A stretch of DNA of 34,483 nucleotides, from contig JAZOOR010000004.1 in NCBI GenBank assembly GCA_045655125.1, positions 1-34,483 of the forward strand, written 5' to 3'. Shown here in pieces: positions 5,712 through 14,493 of this stretch. The notes under the pieces are model-generated. The model had not been told where the DNA came from and did no database searches. It saw only the letters and a list, made by a program, of their open reading frames with translations. Position numbers and translations under genes: made by a program. The first letter of the stretch is position 1. Every line of letters begins with the position of its first letter. This DNA is from SIG578 sp045655125 (GTDB lineage: Bacteria; Bacillota; Clostridia; Oscillospirales; Ruminococcaceae).

Positions 5712-8030
5712 ATGAAAACCACACAGACTGCCGCAGCAGAAAAAGAAAAACAGGGAATATTGTCGCGCATTTCACAGGATGGGCGCAGGGAAATAATAAA
5801 ATCGGCGCTCTCTTTGGTTTTCGCGGCCATTTATGCAGGCGCAAACATAGGCGGCAGGCTTTCACCCTTTGGGGTATCACTTGTCGCGGCACTAAAAGGT
5901 AAATATAGTTTTTTTGCCCTTTTGGGAGCAGGATTTGGCTACTTTGCCGGGGGGCTTAGTGACGGGGGAATAAGGTATATTGCCGGGGTTTTAATAGTGG
6001 CGGCATTAAAATGGGCGTTTGCTGCGTTTCTTGACGGGGAGAACCGTTGGGGTCTGCCTGTCGTCGCGGGGGCAGTTAACCTCGCGGTCGGAGCTATAGC
6101 GCTTTTTACATACGAGTCAACCGTTTACGATGTGCTTTTTCTTGTTTCGGAGTGCGCTATATGCGCGGGGGCAGTTTATTTTATAGAGAGTCTTTGCTCG
6201 GCATTTGAAAAAGGCGCGGGCTTGCAAGACGTTCAAAGTGTTGTGGCGCTTTCGGTTTGCAGTGCGCTTGCACTGATTTCGCTCTCCGAGATAATTGTCG
6301 GGTTTATTTCCGTGGGGCATATTATTGCGGTGTTTGTGGTAATGGCGATGGCTTATAGCTTGGGAACCTTGGGTGGCTCTTGTGCAGGTGTGGCTGTCGG
6401 AGCGGCGCTTTCGCTGCAGGGTACCGACGGTGGATTTTTTGTAATGGCTCTGGGGCTTGGCGGAATGTTATCGGGACTTTTCAGCACGCTTTCAAGATAT
6501 GCCGTTTCTGTTATTTTTCTGCTTTGCACGCTGCTTTCTGTGGCGATTATAGGCGCAGAGGACAGTCAGCTATATTTTGTTTATGAAACGATAGTTGCAG
6601 TTATTCTTTTTATGTTCACTCCGCAAAGAACGCTCAAGCTTTTAGGTTATTATTTTCAGGTGGGCGCAGGAGCGGGGGAAAGCTTCCCTAACAGGTACCT
6701 CGCCTCGCGGCTCAATTTTGTATCAAAGGCGCTCTCTGAAACCTCGCAGTCGCTCTGTGAGATGTCTGAAAAGCTTGCACAGAAAAGCGGAAATGATATG
6801 GACAAGGTGTTTTCTTCTGCGGCGGATAAGGTGTGCCGCCGCTGCGGAATGAAGCTTAGTTGCTGGGACAGCGCATACACGGATACTATGGATAGCTTTA
6901 ACCATATGATACCTGCTCTGCGCCGCAGCGGCAGGATAGAGCCTGAGAATGTTCCCGACCTGCTTCGTCGCCGCTGCACTAAAATGACACAGCTTATTTC
7001 CGAAATCAACGGCGCGTATCACAGAAGCTGCGCTGATGCGCAGGCGGCGCTCCGCAGCAGGCAGCTTAAGGATGTGGTAACAGCGCAGTTTGGCGGAATT
7101 TCAAAGCTACTGTGCGAGATGTCGCAGGAGCTTTCGCTTACAATGTGTGACCGCGAGATTGAGGGTAAAATAAGCGGAAGTCTTGCGAGGGAAGGGATAG
7201 AGGTGAGGGATGTGTCCTGCCCTGTTGATAAGTTTGGAAGAAAAACCGTTGAGTTCTATTGCCTTTCGGATGATGCCGAAAAGCTTGACAACTCTCAGCT
7301 TTGCGAGAGCATTTCAGAAATTTGCAAAGCACCTATGCTGCAAGGCAGTGTTCTCAGAACAGAGGATCTCACAAGGCTTACATTTTCAGAAGAACCGCCC
7401 TACAAAATTGAGATTGGCAGTTTTCAGAAAAAGGCGCAGGGGGAGAATGTCTGCGGCGACAGCTTTGCTACCCTTTCGCTGCACAACGGATTTTATGCAG
7501 TGGTTTTAAGTGATGGAATGGGGCACGGCAGAAGTGCGGCGCTTGACAGTAAAATGACGGTGTCGCTTGTTTCTCGATTTTTAGGGCTTGGATTTACTGT
7601 TGAAAACTGTATTTCTCTTGTGAATTCGGCACTGATGCTGAAATCCGAGGACGAAACGCTCTCCACTCTCGATGCGGCGGTGTTTGACTTATACAGCGGA
7701 AGCGTTGCGCTTAAAAAAGCGGGCGCGGCGCCGAGCTTTTTAAGGCGGGGAAAGAGAGTTTCCAAGGTGGAAATGGGCTCGCTTCCGTTAGGAATACTCG
7801 GCTCGGCGCGTGTGAGAGGTGCAGAGCTGCGCCTATCGCGTGGAGATGTGGTTGTTATTGGCTCGGACGGTCTTTGCGCCCTTTCGGACAACGAAATAGA
7901 GAGCATCCTTCGCAAAAACTGTGATAAATCTCCGCAGCAGCTTGCAGAGCTTTTGGGAAATCGGGCGGCGGAGAGCGAGGGCAGGGCGGCAGAGGATGAT
8001 ATTACCGTTATAGTTATGCAAATGGAATAA
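5712..8030 (+). CDS. spoIIE: Stage II sporulation protein E (PP2C phosphatase)
   Basis: A 772-residue membrane-bound serine phosphatase that dephosphorylates the anti-anti-sigma factor SpoIIAA at the polar septum, which releases sigma F in the forespore. Residues about 28-310 form ten or so hydrophobic helices. Residues about 320-560 are the regulatory linker (with a Cys-containing CRRCGMKLSCWDSAY typical of the family). Residues about 570-772 are the PP2C domain, with metal ligands in CGDSF (near 583), SDGMGHG (near 600), GSDGL (near 717) and AEDDITVIV (near 760). Length is slightly below the Bacillus protein (827). AAAGGA precedes the ATG at 5712. It is transcribed alone from the promoter at 5645-5678. 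Its presence shows the organism carries endospore genes. Confidence 0.96.
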   Translation: MKTTQTAAAEKEKQGILSRISQDGRREIIKSALSLVFAAIYAGANIGGRLSPFGVSLVAALKGKYSFFALLGAGFGYFAGGLSDGGIRYIAGVLIVAALKWAFAAFLDGENRWGLPVVAGAVNLAVGAIALFTYESTVYDVLFLVSECAICAGAVYFIESLCSAFEKGAGLQDVQSVVALSVCSALALISLSEIIVGFISVGHIIAVFVVMAMAYSLGTLGGSCAGVAVGAALSLQGTDGGFFVMALGLGGMLSGLFSTLSRYAVSVIFLLCTLLSVAIIGAEDSQLYFVYETIVAVILFMFTPQRTLKLLGYYFQVGAGAGESFPNRYLASRLNFVSKALSETSQSLCEMSEKLAQKSGNDMDKVFSSAADKVCRRCGMKLSCWDSAYTDTMDSFNHMIPALRRSGRIEPENVPDLLRRRCTKMTQLISEINGAYHRSCADAQAALRSRQLKDVVTAQFGGISKLLCEMSQELSLTMCDREIEGKISGSLAREGIEVRDVSCPVDKFGRKTVEFYCLSDDAEKLDNSQLCESISEICKAPMLQGSVLRTEDLTRLTFSEEPPYKIEIGSFQKKAQGENVCGDSFATLSLHNGFYAVVLSDGMGHGRSAALDSKMTVSLVSRFLGLGFTVENCISLVNSALMLKSEDETLSTLDAAVFDLYSGSVALKKAGAAPSFLRRGKRVSKVEMGSLPLGILGSARVRGAELRLSRGDVVVIGSDGLCALSDNEIESILRKNCDKSPQQLAELLGNRAAESEGRAAEDDITVIVMQME

Positions 8031-8047
8031 TAGTGTTGTGATAATGC

Positions 8048-8077
8048 TTGACTTTATGCCCGACTGCGATATATAAT
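8048..8077 (+). promoter_or_regulatory. Promoter of uxaC
   Basis: TTGACT (8048-8053), an 18-bp spacer and TATAAT (8072-8077). Confidence 0.7.
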
Positions 8078-8114
8078 ATATAAAAATGACGGATTATAAG
8101 GAGAGTGTATCACA

Positions 8115-9527
8115 TTGGCTAAAAAATTTATGGACAAGGATTTTCTGCTCGAAACAAAAACAGCAAAAAAGCTGTACTTTGAATATGCAGCAGATATGCC
8201 TATTATCGACTATCACTGCCACATCAACCCTGCTGAGATTGCTCAGAACAGAAAGTTTGACAACATTACTCAGATTTGGCTTGGCGGCGACCACTATAAA
8301 TGGAGAATGATTCGCTCCAATGGTGTTCCTGAAGAGGAAATCACTGGAGATGCTGATGACAGAGTAAAGTTCCAGCGTTTTGCAGAGGCTCTGCCTCTTG
8401 CTATCGGCAACCCTATGTATCACTGGACTCATTTAGAGCTTCAGCGTTACTTTAACTATAACAAGCCCCTTTCTGCAAAAACCGCAGACGAGGCTTGGGA
8501 AATTTGTAACGCAAAGCTTCAGAGCGATGATATGAGAGTTCGCAGCATTATTGAAAAATCAAATGTCAAGGTTATTGGAACCACTGATGACCCCTGTGAC
8601 ACTTTAGAGTGGCACAAAGCTCTCAAAGAAGAAAATGGCTTTGACTGCAAGGTTGTTCCCTCGTTCCGCCCTGACAAAATGGTTAACATCGACAAGGATG
8701 GATTTACCGATTACATAGCAAAATTTTCTGAGGTTTGCGGCAAGAATATTGAGTCACTCGCTGACCTTCTTTCTGAGACCGAAAAGAGAATTGACCTCTT
8801 TCACGAGATGGGATGCCGCGCTTCCGACCACGGACTTGACTATACAGTATGCACTCCTGCAACCACCAAAGAGGCTGATGAGATTTTCAAGGCAGCACTC
8901 TCGGGCAAGACTATTACCGTCGAGCAGGCTGAAAAGTATAAGACTGTTCTTCTTCTTTTCTTTGGCGCCCAATATGCCCGTCGCGGTTGGGTAATGCAGA
9001 TTCATTACAACACCCTCAGAAATACAAACACCAAGATGTTTAAAAAGCTCGGCCCCGACACCGGCTTTGATACTATTTCTGAAAAAGAGTGCTCGGCTGC
9101 GCTTGCTAAATTCCTTGATACATTAAATGTATCAGACAGCCTTCCCAAGACCATTATCTACTCTCTCAATCCTAATGACAATGAGTTTATAGGAACAGTT
9201 ATCGGAGCATTCCAGGGAACAGAGGCAGCAGGCAAAATTCAGCACGGCTCTGCTTGGTGGTTCAATGATACCAAAACAGGAATGCAGAAGCAACTTACCG
9301 ATTTAGCAAACCTTTCAATACTCGGAAACTTTGTCGGTATGCTCACCGACTCCCGTAGCTTCCTTTCCTACACCCGTCACGAATATTTCCGCAGAATTCT
9401 CTGCAACCTCTTAGGCAACTGGGTAGAGAACGGCGAGTATCCCAATGACCCCGCTCTCCTTGAGAGAATTGTTAAGGGCATATGCTTTAACAATGCCAAT
9501 GCTTATTTCGGATTTGACTGCAAATAA
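8115..9527 (+). CDS. uxaC: Glucuronate isomerase
   Basis: A 470-residue enzyme (EC 5.3.1.12) that converts D-glucuronate to D-fructuronate and D-galacturonate to D-tagaturonate, the first step of hexuronate breakdown. The N-terminus KKFMDKDFLLETKTAKKLY and the metal-binding IIDYHCHINP (near residue 31) match the family, as do the later TTDDPCDTLEWH and ARRGWVMQIHYN segments; length is typical. The start is the TTG at 8115, because AAGGAGA lies about 11 bp upstream and homologues begin with the same KxFMDxDFLL; an ATG five codons later would remove part of that conserved start. Promoter and terminator make it a single-gene unit. No other uronate gene (uxuA, uxaB, kdgK) is seen, so the rest of the pathway must be elsewhere. 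Confidence 0.95.
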   Translation: MAKKFMDKDFLLETKTAKKLYFEYAADMPIIDYHCHINPAEIAQNRKFDNITQIWLGGDHYKWRMIRSNGVPEEEITGDADDRVKFQRFAEALPLAIGNPMYHWTHLELQRYFNYNKPLSAKTADEAWEICNAKLQSDDMRVRSIIEKSNVKVIGTTDDPCDTLEWHKALKEENGFDCKVVPSFRPDKMVNIDKDGFTDYIAKFSEVCGKNIESLADLLSETEKRIDLFHEMGCRASDHGLDYTVCTPATTKEADEIFKAALSGKTITVEQAEKYKTVLLLFFGAQYARRGWVMQIHYNTLRNTNTKMFKKLGPDTGFDTISEKECSAALAKFLDTLNVSDSLPKTIIYSLNPNDNEFIGTVIGAFQGTEAAGKIQHGSAWWFNDTKTGMQKQLTDLANLSILGNFVGMLTDSRSFLSYTRHEYFRRILCNLLGNWVENGEYPNDPALLERIVKGICFNNANAYFGFDCK

Positions 9528-9539
9528 GATGTTATTTAA

Positions 9540-9569
9540 AGCTCCGCGTTTGCGGAGCTTTATTTTTTT
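9540..9569 (+). terminator. Terminator of uxaC
   Basis: AGCTCCGC (9540-9547), loop GTTT, GCGGAGCT (9552-9559), then a TTATTTTTTT tail. Confidence 0.9.
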
Positions 9570-9582
9570 GAATAACTTGCTA

Positions 9583-9611
9583 TTGTGTTTCAAAAAAAAT
9601 TATGCTACAAT
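9583..9611 (+). promoter_or_regulatory. Promoter of the DivIVA-like gene
   Basis: TTGTGT (9583-9588), 17-bp spacer, TACAAT (9606-9611). Confidence 0.5.
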
Positions 9612-9681
9612 AAAATAAATATACTAAATTGCGATAAAAAACGACACCCATAACCCAGTAAAATAAGAGGGAGAGAAAGAA

Positions 9682-10410
9682 ATGGTGGAGAATTTCAGAA
9701 AACAGGCATTAGGCTTTCACAAGGCGGATGTTATTGACTATATCTATGCGCTGACAAGCGAAAAGGAACAGAACGAAAAAGAGGCTGCTGATAATATTGA
9801 GGCGCTCACCAAGGAGCGTGACGCGCTTTCAGATGAAAGAGATGCCTTAAAGGCTGAAAAAGAAGCTCTTGAGGACCAGCTCCAGAAAATTAAGGCAGAG
9901 CTTGCGGATGCAAATATTTCCAAGAGCCGTCTTTTTGAAGAAAATAATGAGAACCGCCGTATAATTTTAGATAACGAGCGGGAATTTAATATTAAAAACG
10001 AGCAGATTAGCAAGCTTATTGCTGAAAATGAGCAGTATGCCGAAAAATGCCAGAAATATGCCGAAATTGCCAAGGATGTCGGAAAAACCATTATGGAAGC
10101 CAAGAAAATGGCTGCCGATATTGTTGATAAGGCAAATCGCGAGGCTGAGGATATCCGCAAGAGTACAGAAAGAACTGTGGCTGATACTCTGCGTGAGATT
10201 TCGGGTGCGAGCGAGGAGCTCGAAACTCTTAAGAGAAACTTTTCCGATATGCAGAGAGTTTGCGAAAACAGAATTAAAACTGTTGAGCTTAATCTCGGCA
10301 GTATGACAAAAGCTGTTTCTGGTATTGTTTCTCCTAAGGCAGTTCTTGAGGAAGAAATGCAGGAATATGCTGAGGCAGAAACCACAGATACTACCCACGA
10401 ATTTTTTTGA
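9682..10410 (+). CDS. DivIVA-like coiled-coil protein, probably frameshifted near its 3' end
   Basis: The in-frame product is 242 residues. The opening NFRKQALGFHKADVIDYIYAL resembles the membrane-targeting N-terminus of DivIVA/GpsB proteins, which direct cell-pole and division functions. Residues about 28-185 are almost continuous coiled coil with heptad-type Leu/Ile and Glu/Lys. The frame ends at TGA (10408-10410) right in a T7 run (10402-10408). One T fewer would continue it for 57 codons to TAA at 10582, which overlaps the ATG of the next gene. I therefore regard the true product as about 299 residues with a basic tail. GAGGGA precedes the ATG. DivIVA membership is likely but not certain; a generic coiled-coil septation protein is the alternative. 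Confidence 0.75.
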   Translation: MVENFRKQALGFHKADVIDYIYALTSEKEQNEKEAADNIEALTKERDALSDERDALKAEKEALEDQLQKIKAELADANISKSRLFEENNENRRIILDNEREFNIKNEQISKLIAENEQYAEKCQKYAEIAKDVGKTIMEAKKMAADIVDKANREAEDIRKSTERTVADTLREISGASEELETLKRNFSDMQRVCENRIKTVELNLGSMTKAVSGIVSPKAVLEEEMQEYAEAETTDTTHEFF

Positions 10411-10582
10411 GCAGCCGCAAGTCGTCTTTGGCGGCGCAAGCGGCGGCAGAAGAAAAAGGTCAAAGCCGATAAATTTAGAGCCGATGGTGCCAAACAGAAG
10501 GCTTCACAAATCGGTTGGCTCCAAGTGGGGCCCTAGAAGAAGCCGATTTCAGAGGTTTATTGATTTTCTAAGAGGTAAATAA
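10409..10582 (+). other. Frameshifted C-terminal continuation of the DivIVA-like gene
   Basis: Reading one base on from the T7 run gives 57 codons rich in Arg, Lys and Gly (FGGASGGRRKRSKPINLEP, later KWGPRRSRFQRFIDFL) and ending in TAA at 10580-10582. This stop overlaps the next ATG as TAATG, the signature of translational coupling, so the frame looks like true coding sequence. It has no convincing start codon or ribosome site of its own. Possible causes are a sequencing error in the homopolymer, a real frameshift, slippage of RNA polymerase, or +1 ribosomal frameshifting at TTT-TGA. Confidence 0.6.
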
Positions 10583-10776
10583 TGTCAGAAAAAAAGAAGA
10601 TACAGAGCTGTTGCGAGCTTTGTATGAATTATTATTATGACGAGGATACGGACAGCTATGCCTGTGACGTAGAGCTTGACGAGGATGAAATGGCGGGTTT
10701 TCTTTCGCATAGGCAGAGGGAATGCCCGTTTTTTCGCTTTGGAGATGAATATACCATTGTTCGCAAGCAAAACTGA
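10582..10776 (+). CDS. Small cysteine/acidic protein, DUF6472-like
   Basis: A 64-residue protein with the pattern CCELCMNYYYDEDTD, then CDVELDEDEM and CPFFRFGDEYTIVRKQ. Four cysteines in C-x2-C and single-C arrangement suggest a small metal site. The layout matches the Clostridia family I know as DUF6472; that is from memory. The ATG overlaps the TAA of the frameshifted upstream continuation (TAATG), with AAGAGG just upstream, so it is translationally coupled to the DivIVA-like gene. The MFS gene follows 30 bp later with no terminator between, so all may share one transcript. Function unknown. Confidence 0.8.
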   Translation: MSEKKKIQSCCELCMNYYYDEDTDSYACDVELDEDEMAGFLSHRQRECPFFRFGDEYTIVRKQN

Positions 10777-10806
10777 ATAATAGAAATAAAGTTTCGGAGG
10801 GTTTTT

Positions 10807-12096
10807 ATGAAACTCAATTACAAGCGCACGGTGCTTATTGGCTTTGCATTTATGTCAATTTTAGCGTTCTGGCAGTTTTATGATCAGGTTATTCCTTATG
10901 TTTTAGAAAATATTTTCGGGCTTGGAACCTTTGCCGCTAATGCCATAATGTCCATTGATAATATTCTTGCAATATTTATGCTTCCGCTTTTTGGAGCTAT
11001 TTCGGACAGGACTCATACAAGGCTCGGAAAGCGCACACCCTATATTCTTTTCGGAACTATTGGGTCGGTTATTCTGATGGTTGTTATGGCGCTCTTTGAG
11101 GAAAGCCGCAATTTCACCGGTTTCCTTGTAGCTCTTGTGCTTATCCTTATTGTTATGGCAATGTACCGAACCCCTGCGGTTGCATATATGCCCGATGTTA
11201 CCGAAAAGCCGCTTCGCAGCAAGGCTAATGCAATTATAAATCTCGTTGGTTATCTCGGCGGAATTTTCTCCACTGTAGTTATGATGTTTATGCTAAAAAG
11301 CGGTAAAAATGCTGCAGGTGAAACTGTTTATTCGGACGACCAGTCTTTTCTGCCTGTATTTTTGGTTGTTGCTGCTTTTATGCTTGTTTCGGTGCTGATT
11401 TTGGTTTTCACAGTACGGGAGAATAGCCTTCCTCACGTTGAGGATGAGCCTGAGCAGGTCACTGCAAAGGGAAAAATGCCTGCCCCCGTTAAAAAGAGCC
11501 TTATTCTTATACTTTTATCGGTTTTTCTTTGGTTTATGGCATACAATGCGGTTACAACCGCCTTTTCGCGCTACTGCGTTGAAATCTGGAAGGTCGACTT
11601 AGCAGCCTCGTCGAGTTTTCTTCTTGCGGCAACCATATCGGCTATCGCGGCTTTTGTTCCGCTCGGATTTTTATCCAGCAAGCTCGGCAGAAAGAAAACG
11701 GTGCTGCTCGGTATAGTGCTGATGACGGTTTGTTATGCCGTTGCAATAGCAATAAGAGAGCAGACACCTGTAATGTATCTTATTTTCGGGCTTGTCGGAA
11801 TTGGCTGGGCGGCTATAAATGTAAACTCCTATCCGATGGTTGTCGAAATGAGCAGTGGCTCGGATGTCGGAAAATACACAGGACTTTACTACACCTTCTC
11901 AATGGCGGCTCAGATAACCACTCCGCTGCTTTCGGGCTTTTTAATTGACAGGCTTGGCTTTGGTTATTCGGTGCTTTTCCCGTATGCCGTTATTTTCTCG
12001 GCACTGTCCTTTGTAACAATGTCACTTGTGCGCCACGGCGATGTAAAGCCGCAAAAGAGCGCATCTGTTCTTGAAAGCTTTGATGTAGAGGAATAA
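10807..12096 (+). CDS. MFS transporter, GPH/SLC45-like sugar symporter type
   Basis: A 429-residue, 12-helix transporter of the major facilitator superfamily. The loop between helices 2 and 3 reads GAISDRTHTRLGKRTP, the form typical of the GPH/SLC45 group of cation-coupled sugar carriers, and the second half contains FLSSKLGRKKT in the equivalent position. FWQFYDQVIPYVLE in helix 1 carries the acidic residue usual for symport. Cargo cannot be assigned; sugars or glycosides are the default for the group. TCGGAGG lies before the ATG at 10807. It is followed 3 bp later by the glycerophosphodiesterase gene, so the two form an operon. Confidence 0.85.
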   Translation: MKLNYKRTVLIGFAFMSILAFWQFYDQVIPYVLENIFGLGTFAANAIMSIDNILAIFMLPLFGAISDRTHTRLGKRTPYILFGTIGSVILMVVMALFEESRNFTGFLVALVLILIVMAMYRTPAVAYMPDVTEKPLRSKANAIINLVGYLGGIFSTVVMMFMLKSGKNAAGETVYSDDQSFLPVFLVVAAFMLVSVLILVFTVRENSLPHVEDEPEQVTAKGKMPAPVKKSLILILLSVFLWFMAYNAVTTAFSRYCVEIWKVDLAASSSFLLAATISAIAAFVPLGFLSSKLGRKKTVLLGIVLMTVCYAVAIAIREQTPVMYLIFGLVGIGWAAINVNSYPMVVEMSSGSDVGKYTGLYYTFSMAAQITTPLLSGFLIDRLGFGYSVLFPYAVIFSALSFVTMSLVRHGDVKPQKSASVLESFDVEE

Positions 12097-12099
12097 ATT

Positions 12100-12918
12100 A
12101 TGCCTTTCTTGATTACTGTTTTAATTATTCTTGCGGTCTTAATAGCGCTTGTTTTGTTTCTTGTATTTCCTGCGCTTCGCCGCCACCCCGACAGAAAAAT
12201 AATGCGTGGACTTATCATCGCGCACAGAGGTCTTCATTCTATTTTTGCGGACACCCCCGAAAATTCTCTGCCTGCATTTAAGGCGGCGGCAGATAGGGGA
12301 ATTGCTATCGAGATAGATATTCACATAACCCGTGATGGCAAGGTTGTGGTTTTTCACGATGATACTTTAAGCCGTATGTGCGGTGTTTCTGGCAGAATAG
12401 AGGACAAAACCTTAAGCGAGCTTAAGGAGCTTTACCTCGGGGATACAAAACATAAAATCCCAACTCTTAAAGAGTGTCTTGAGCTTGTGGACGGCAGAGT
12501 GCCGCTTATGATAGAGTTCAAAACCAAAAGCCCTAAAACCTGCGCGCCTCTTTGCAGAGCCGCAAATGAGATACTCAAAAATTATAGGGGCAAATATTTT
12601 ATGCAGTCCTTTTATCCGCCTGCTGTTATGTGGTACAGAAGGCACAGAAAGGATATCTGCCGCGGTCAGCTCTCATCGGGATATTTCAAGGAAAAAGGTC
12701 TTCATATGAAGGCGCTTTCCTGCCTTCTTTTAAATTTTATGTCGCGACCCGATTTTGTGGCGTATGAGTACAAATACGAGAATTATTTCTTTCGCAGACT
12801 CTGCGCTTTGCTCGGCGCTCACGGCTCTGGCTGGACCTTTACTGATGAGAAGAGTTTTAACGATTATTCAGATGCTTTTCCCACCCGAACATTTGAAAAC
12901 TTTTTACCAAAAGAATAG
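12100..12918 (+). CDS. Glycerophosphodiester phosphodiesterase family protein, membrane-tethered
   Basis: A 272-residue TIM-barrel phosphodiesterase of the GDPD family, which hydrolyses glycerophosphodiesters to glycerol-3-phosphate and an alcohol. An N-terminal hydrophobic helix (residues 4-24) anchors it in the membrane. Catalytic landmarks are all present: AHRG (His42, Arg43), PENS (Glu54), EIDIHITRDG (Glu71, Asp73) and VVFHDDTL (His86, Asp87). The C-terminal half (WTFTDEKSF) is normal for the family. The ATG lies 3 bp after the MFS stop, so it is the last gene of the operon, closed by the terminator at 12926. Whether it feeds on phospholipid head groups or on teichoic acid is not shown by the sequence. 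Confidence 0.9.
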   Translation: MPFLITVLIILAVLIALVLFLVFPALRRHPDRKIMRGLIIAHRGLHSIFADTPENSLPAFKAAADRGIAIEIDIHITRDGKVVVFHDDTLSRMCGVSGRIEDKTLSELKELYLGDTKHKIPTLKECLELVDGRVPLMIEFKTKSPKTCAPLCRAANEILKNYRGKYFMQSFYPPAVMWYRRHRKDICRGQLSSGYFKEKGLHMKALSCLLLNFMSRPDFVAYEYKYENYFFRRLCALLGAHGSGWTFTDEKSFNDYSDAFPTRTFENFLPKE

Positions 12919-12925
12919 TATAGTG

Positions 12926-12956
12926 AAAAGTCCTCTTTTATTGAGGGCTTTTTGTT
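12926..12956 (+). terminator. Terminator of the MFS-GDPD operon
   Basis: AAAAGTCCTC (12926-12935) pairs with GAGGGCTTTT (12943-12952) with one G-U pair, followed by TGTTTT. Confidence 0.75.
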
Positions 12957-12984
12957 TTAATGACGAAAATTCTCGCAAAAAATC

Positions 12985-13012
12985 TTGCTTTTCATCAAAA
13001 ATATGTTAAACT
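12985..13012 (+). promoter_or_regulatory. Possible promoter of the APC permease
   Basis: TTGCTT (12985-12990), 16-bp spacer, TAAACT (13007-13012). Imperfect but correctly placed. Confidence 0.4.
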
Positions 13013-13051
13013 CAAAATCGTAAAGTCCTATTTATAAAAAGGAGAGGGATT

Positions 13052-14461
13052 ATGGAAACAAAGCTTACCAGAAAATACGGATTGATTACTGCAATCTGCA
13101 TGGTTGTAGGCATTGTTATCGGTTCGGGTGTTTTCTTTAAAGCGCAAACTGTTCTTCAAAAAACAGGCGGAGATATGCCGCTTGGAATTCTCGCGTGGCT
13201 TATCGGCGGTCTTATTATGCTTGTCTGTATTCTTGCATTCAGCATTATGGCGCAGAAATATCAGAAGGTTAACGGGGTTGTTGACTATGCTGAGGCAACT
13301 GTCGGAAAAGGCTATGCTTATATGATTGGGTGGTTTGTAACCTTTATTTATTATCCCACCATGACCATTGCTCTTGCTTGGGTGTCGGCAAGATACACCC
13401 TTGTATTTATTAAGTCGGTGGCTCCTGCGTTCCCTCTTTTAAGTCTTGCGGGGGAAGCGGGCGGAAAGGAAACTTTGCTTGGCCCAGAGTGTATGGTCCT
13501 TATGATGATGTATCTCGTTGCGGCATATGCTCTCAATGCCCTTTCTCCTAGGCTTGCGGGTAAATTTCAGGTTTCGGCTACTGTTATAAAGCTCATTCCA
13601 CTTGCCCTTATGGCTGTGGGCGGAATTATTTTCGGACTTGCGAACGGAACCCTTGCGAACAACTTTGCGCAGGATGCTGCCGGATATGAGGCTGTTGGAA
13701 ACCCTCTTCTAGCAGCTGTTTGTGCCACTGCTTTTGCGTACGAGGGCTGGATTATTGCAACCTCGATAAATGCCGAGCTTAAAAATTCCAAAAAGAATTT
13801 GCCTATTGCGCTTATTTTGGGCGGAATTATAATTATTGCCATTTATCTTGCCTACTACATTGGTGTTGCAGGCGGCGAGAGCAATCAGGTGCTTGCCGAC
13901 ATGGGCGCAACCACGGCCTTCACAAGAGTTTTTGGCAATGTTCTTGGAAATGTGCTCAATCTGTTTATAGCGATTTCCTGTATGGGAACGCTCAATGGTC
14001 TAATGCTTGGCTGCTGCCGCGGAATGTATTCTGTGGCGGCTCGTGGAGAGGGTCCCCGTCCCGAGATTTTCTCGCAGGTTGATGAGAAAACCAACTGCGT
14101 ATCCAATTCCTCGGTAATGGGTCTTCTGGTATGCGCTGCTTGGGGAGTTTATTTCTATCTTTCAAACCTTGCAGAAACCTGGAGCGGCCCGTTTGTATTT
14201 GACCCTACCGAAATTCCTATCGTAACCATTTATGCTTTCTATTTGCCCATCTTTATTTCCTGGATGGTTAAGGAAAAGGATGAAAACTTCCTTCGGCGCT
14301 TTGTGCTACCGATTCTTGCGCTTATTGGCTCGGCATTTATGATTTACGCCTGCATAGACGCGCACAAAATGGCTTGCGTATGGTATCTTATCGTTTTTGC
14401 GGTGGTTATGGCTATTGGCTGGCTTCTGCGAGGCGAAAACAGAAAAACTAAAAACGAATAA
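13052..14461 (+). CDS. APC family amino-acid permease
   Basis: A 469-residue permease of the amino acid-polyamine-organocation superfamily with twelve predicted helices. The N-terminal KYGLITAICMVVGIVIGSGVFF contains the GSG bend of helix 1 that binds the substrate backbone, and AFAYEGWIIATSINAELKN is the helix 6 region of the family. It is closest in feel to the LAT/SteT-type exchangers, but the amino acid cannot be assigned. AAGGAGAGGG precedes the ATG at 13052. It stands alone between a weak promoter and a strong bidirectional terminator shared with rnpB. Confidence 0.88.
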   Translation: METKLTRKYGLITAICMVVGIVIGSGVFFKAQTVLQKTGGDMPLGILAWLIGGLIMLVCILAFSIMAQKYQKVNGVVDYAEATVGKGYAYMIGWFVTFIYYPTMTIALAWVSARYTLVFIKSVAPAFPLLSLAGEAGGKETLLGPECMVLMMMYLVAAYALNALSPRLAGKFQVSATVIKLIPLALMAVGGIIFGLANGTLANNFAQDAAGYEAVGNPLLAAVCATAFAYEGWIIATSINAELKNSKKNLPIALILGGIIIIAIYLAYYIGVAGGESNQVLADMGATTAFTRVFGNVLGNVLNLFIAISCMGTLNGLMLGCCRGMYSVAARGEGPRPEIFSQVDEKTNCVSNSSVMGLLVCAAWGVYFYLSNLAETWSGPFVFDPTEIPIVTIYAFYLPIFISWMVKEKDENFLRRFVLPILALIGSAFMIYACIDAHKMACVWYLIVFAVVMAIGWLLRGENRKTKNE

Positions 14462-14493
14462 AAAACAGGCAACCGTGAGGTTGCCTGTTTTTT
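14461..14493. terminator. Bidirectional terminator shared by the permease gene and rnpB
   Basis: A perfect 14-bp stem AAAAACAGGCAACC (14461-14474), loop GTGA, GGTTGCCTGTTTTT (14479-14492), with T-runs in both directions. It begins on the last base of the permease stop codon. Confidence 0.9.

Noticed and set aside
9744..10493. A 249-codon minus-strand open frame over the DivIVA-like gene.
   Set aside because: A Ser/Ala-rich antisense product of the GAG/GAA/AAG-rich coiled coil; no start signals.
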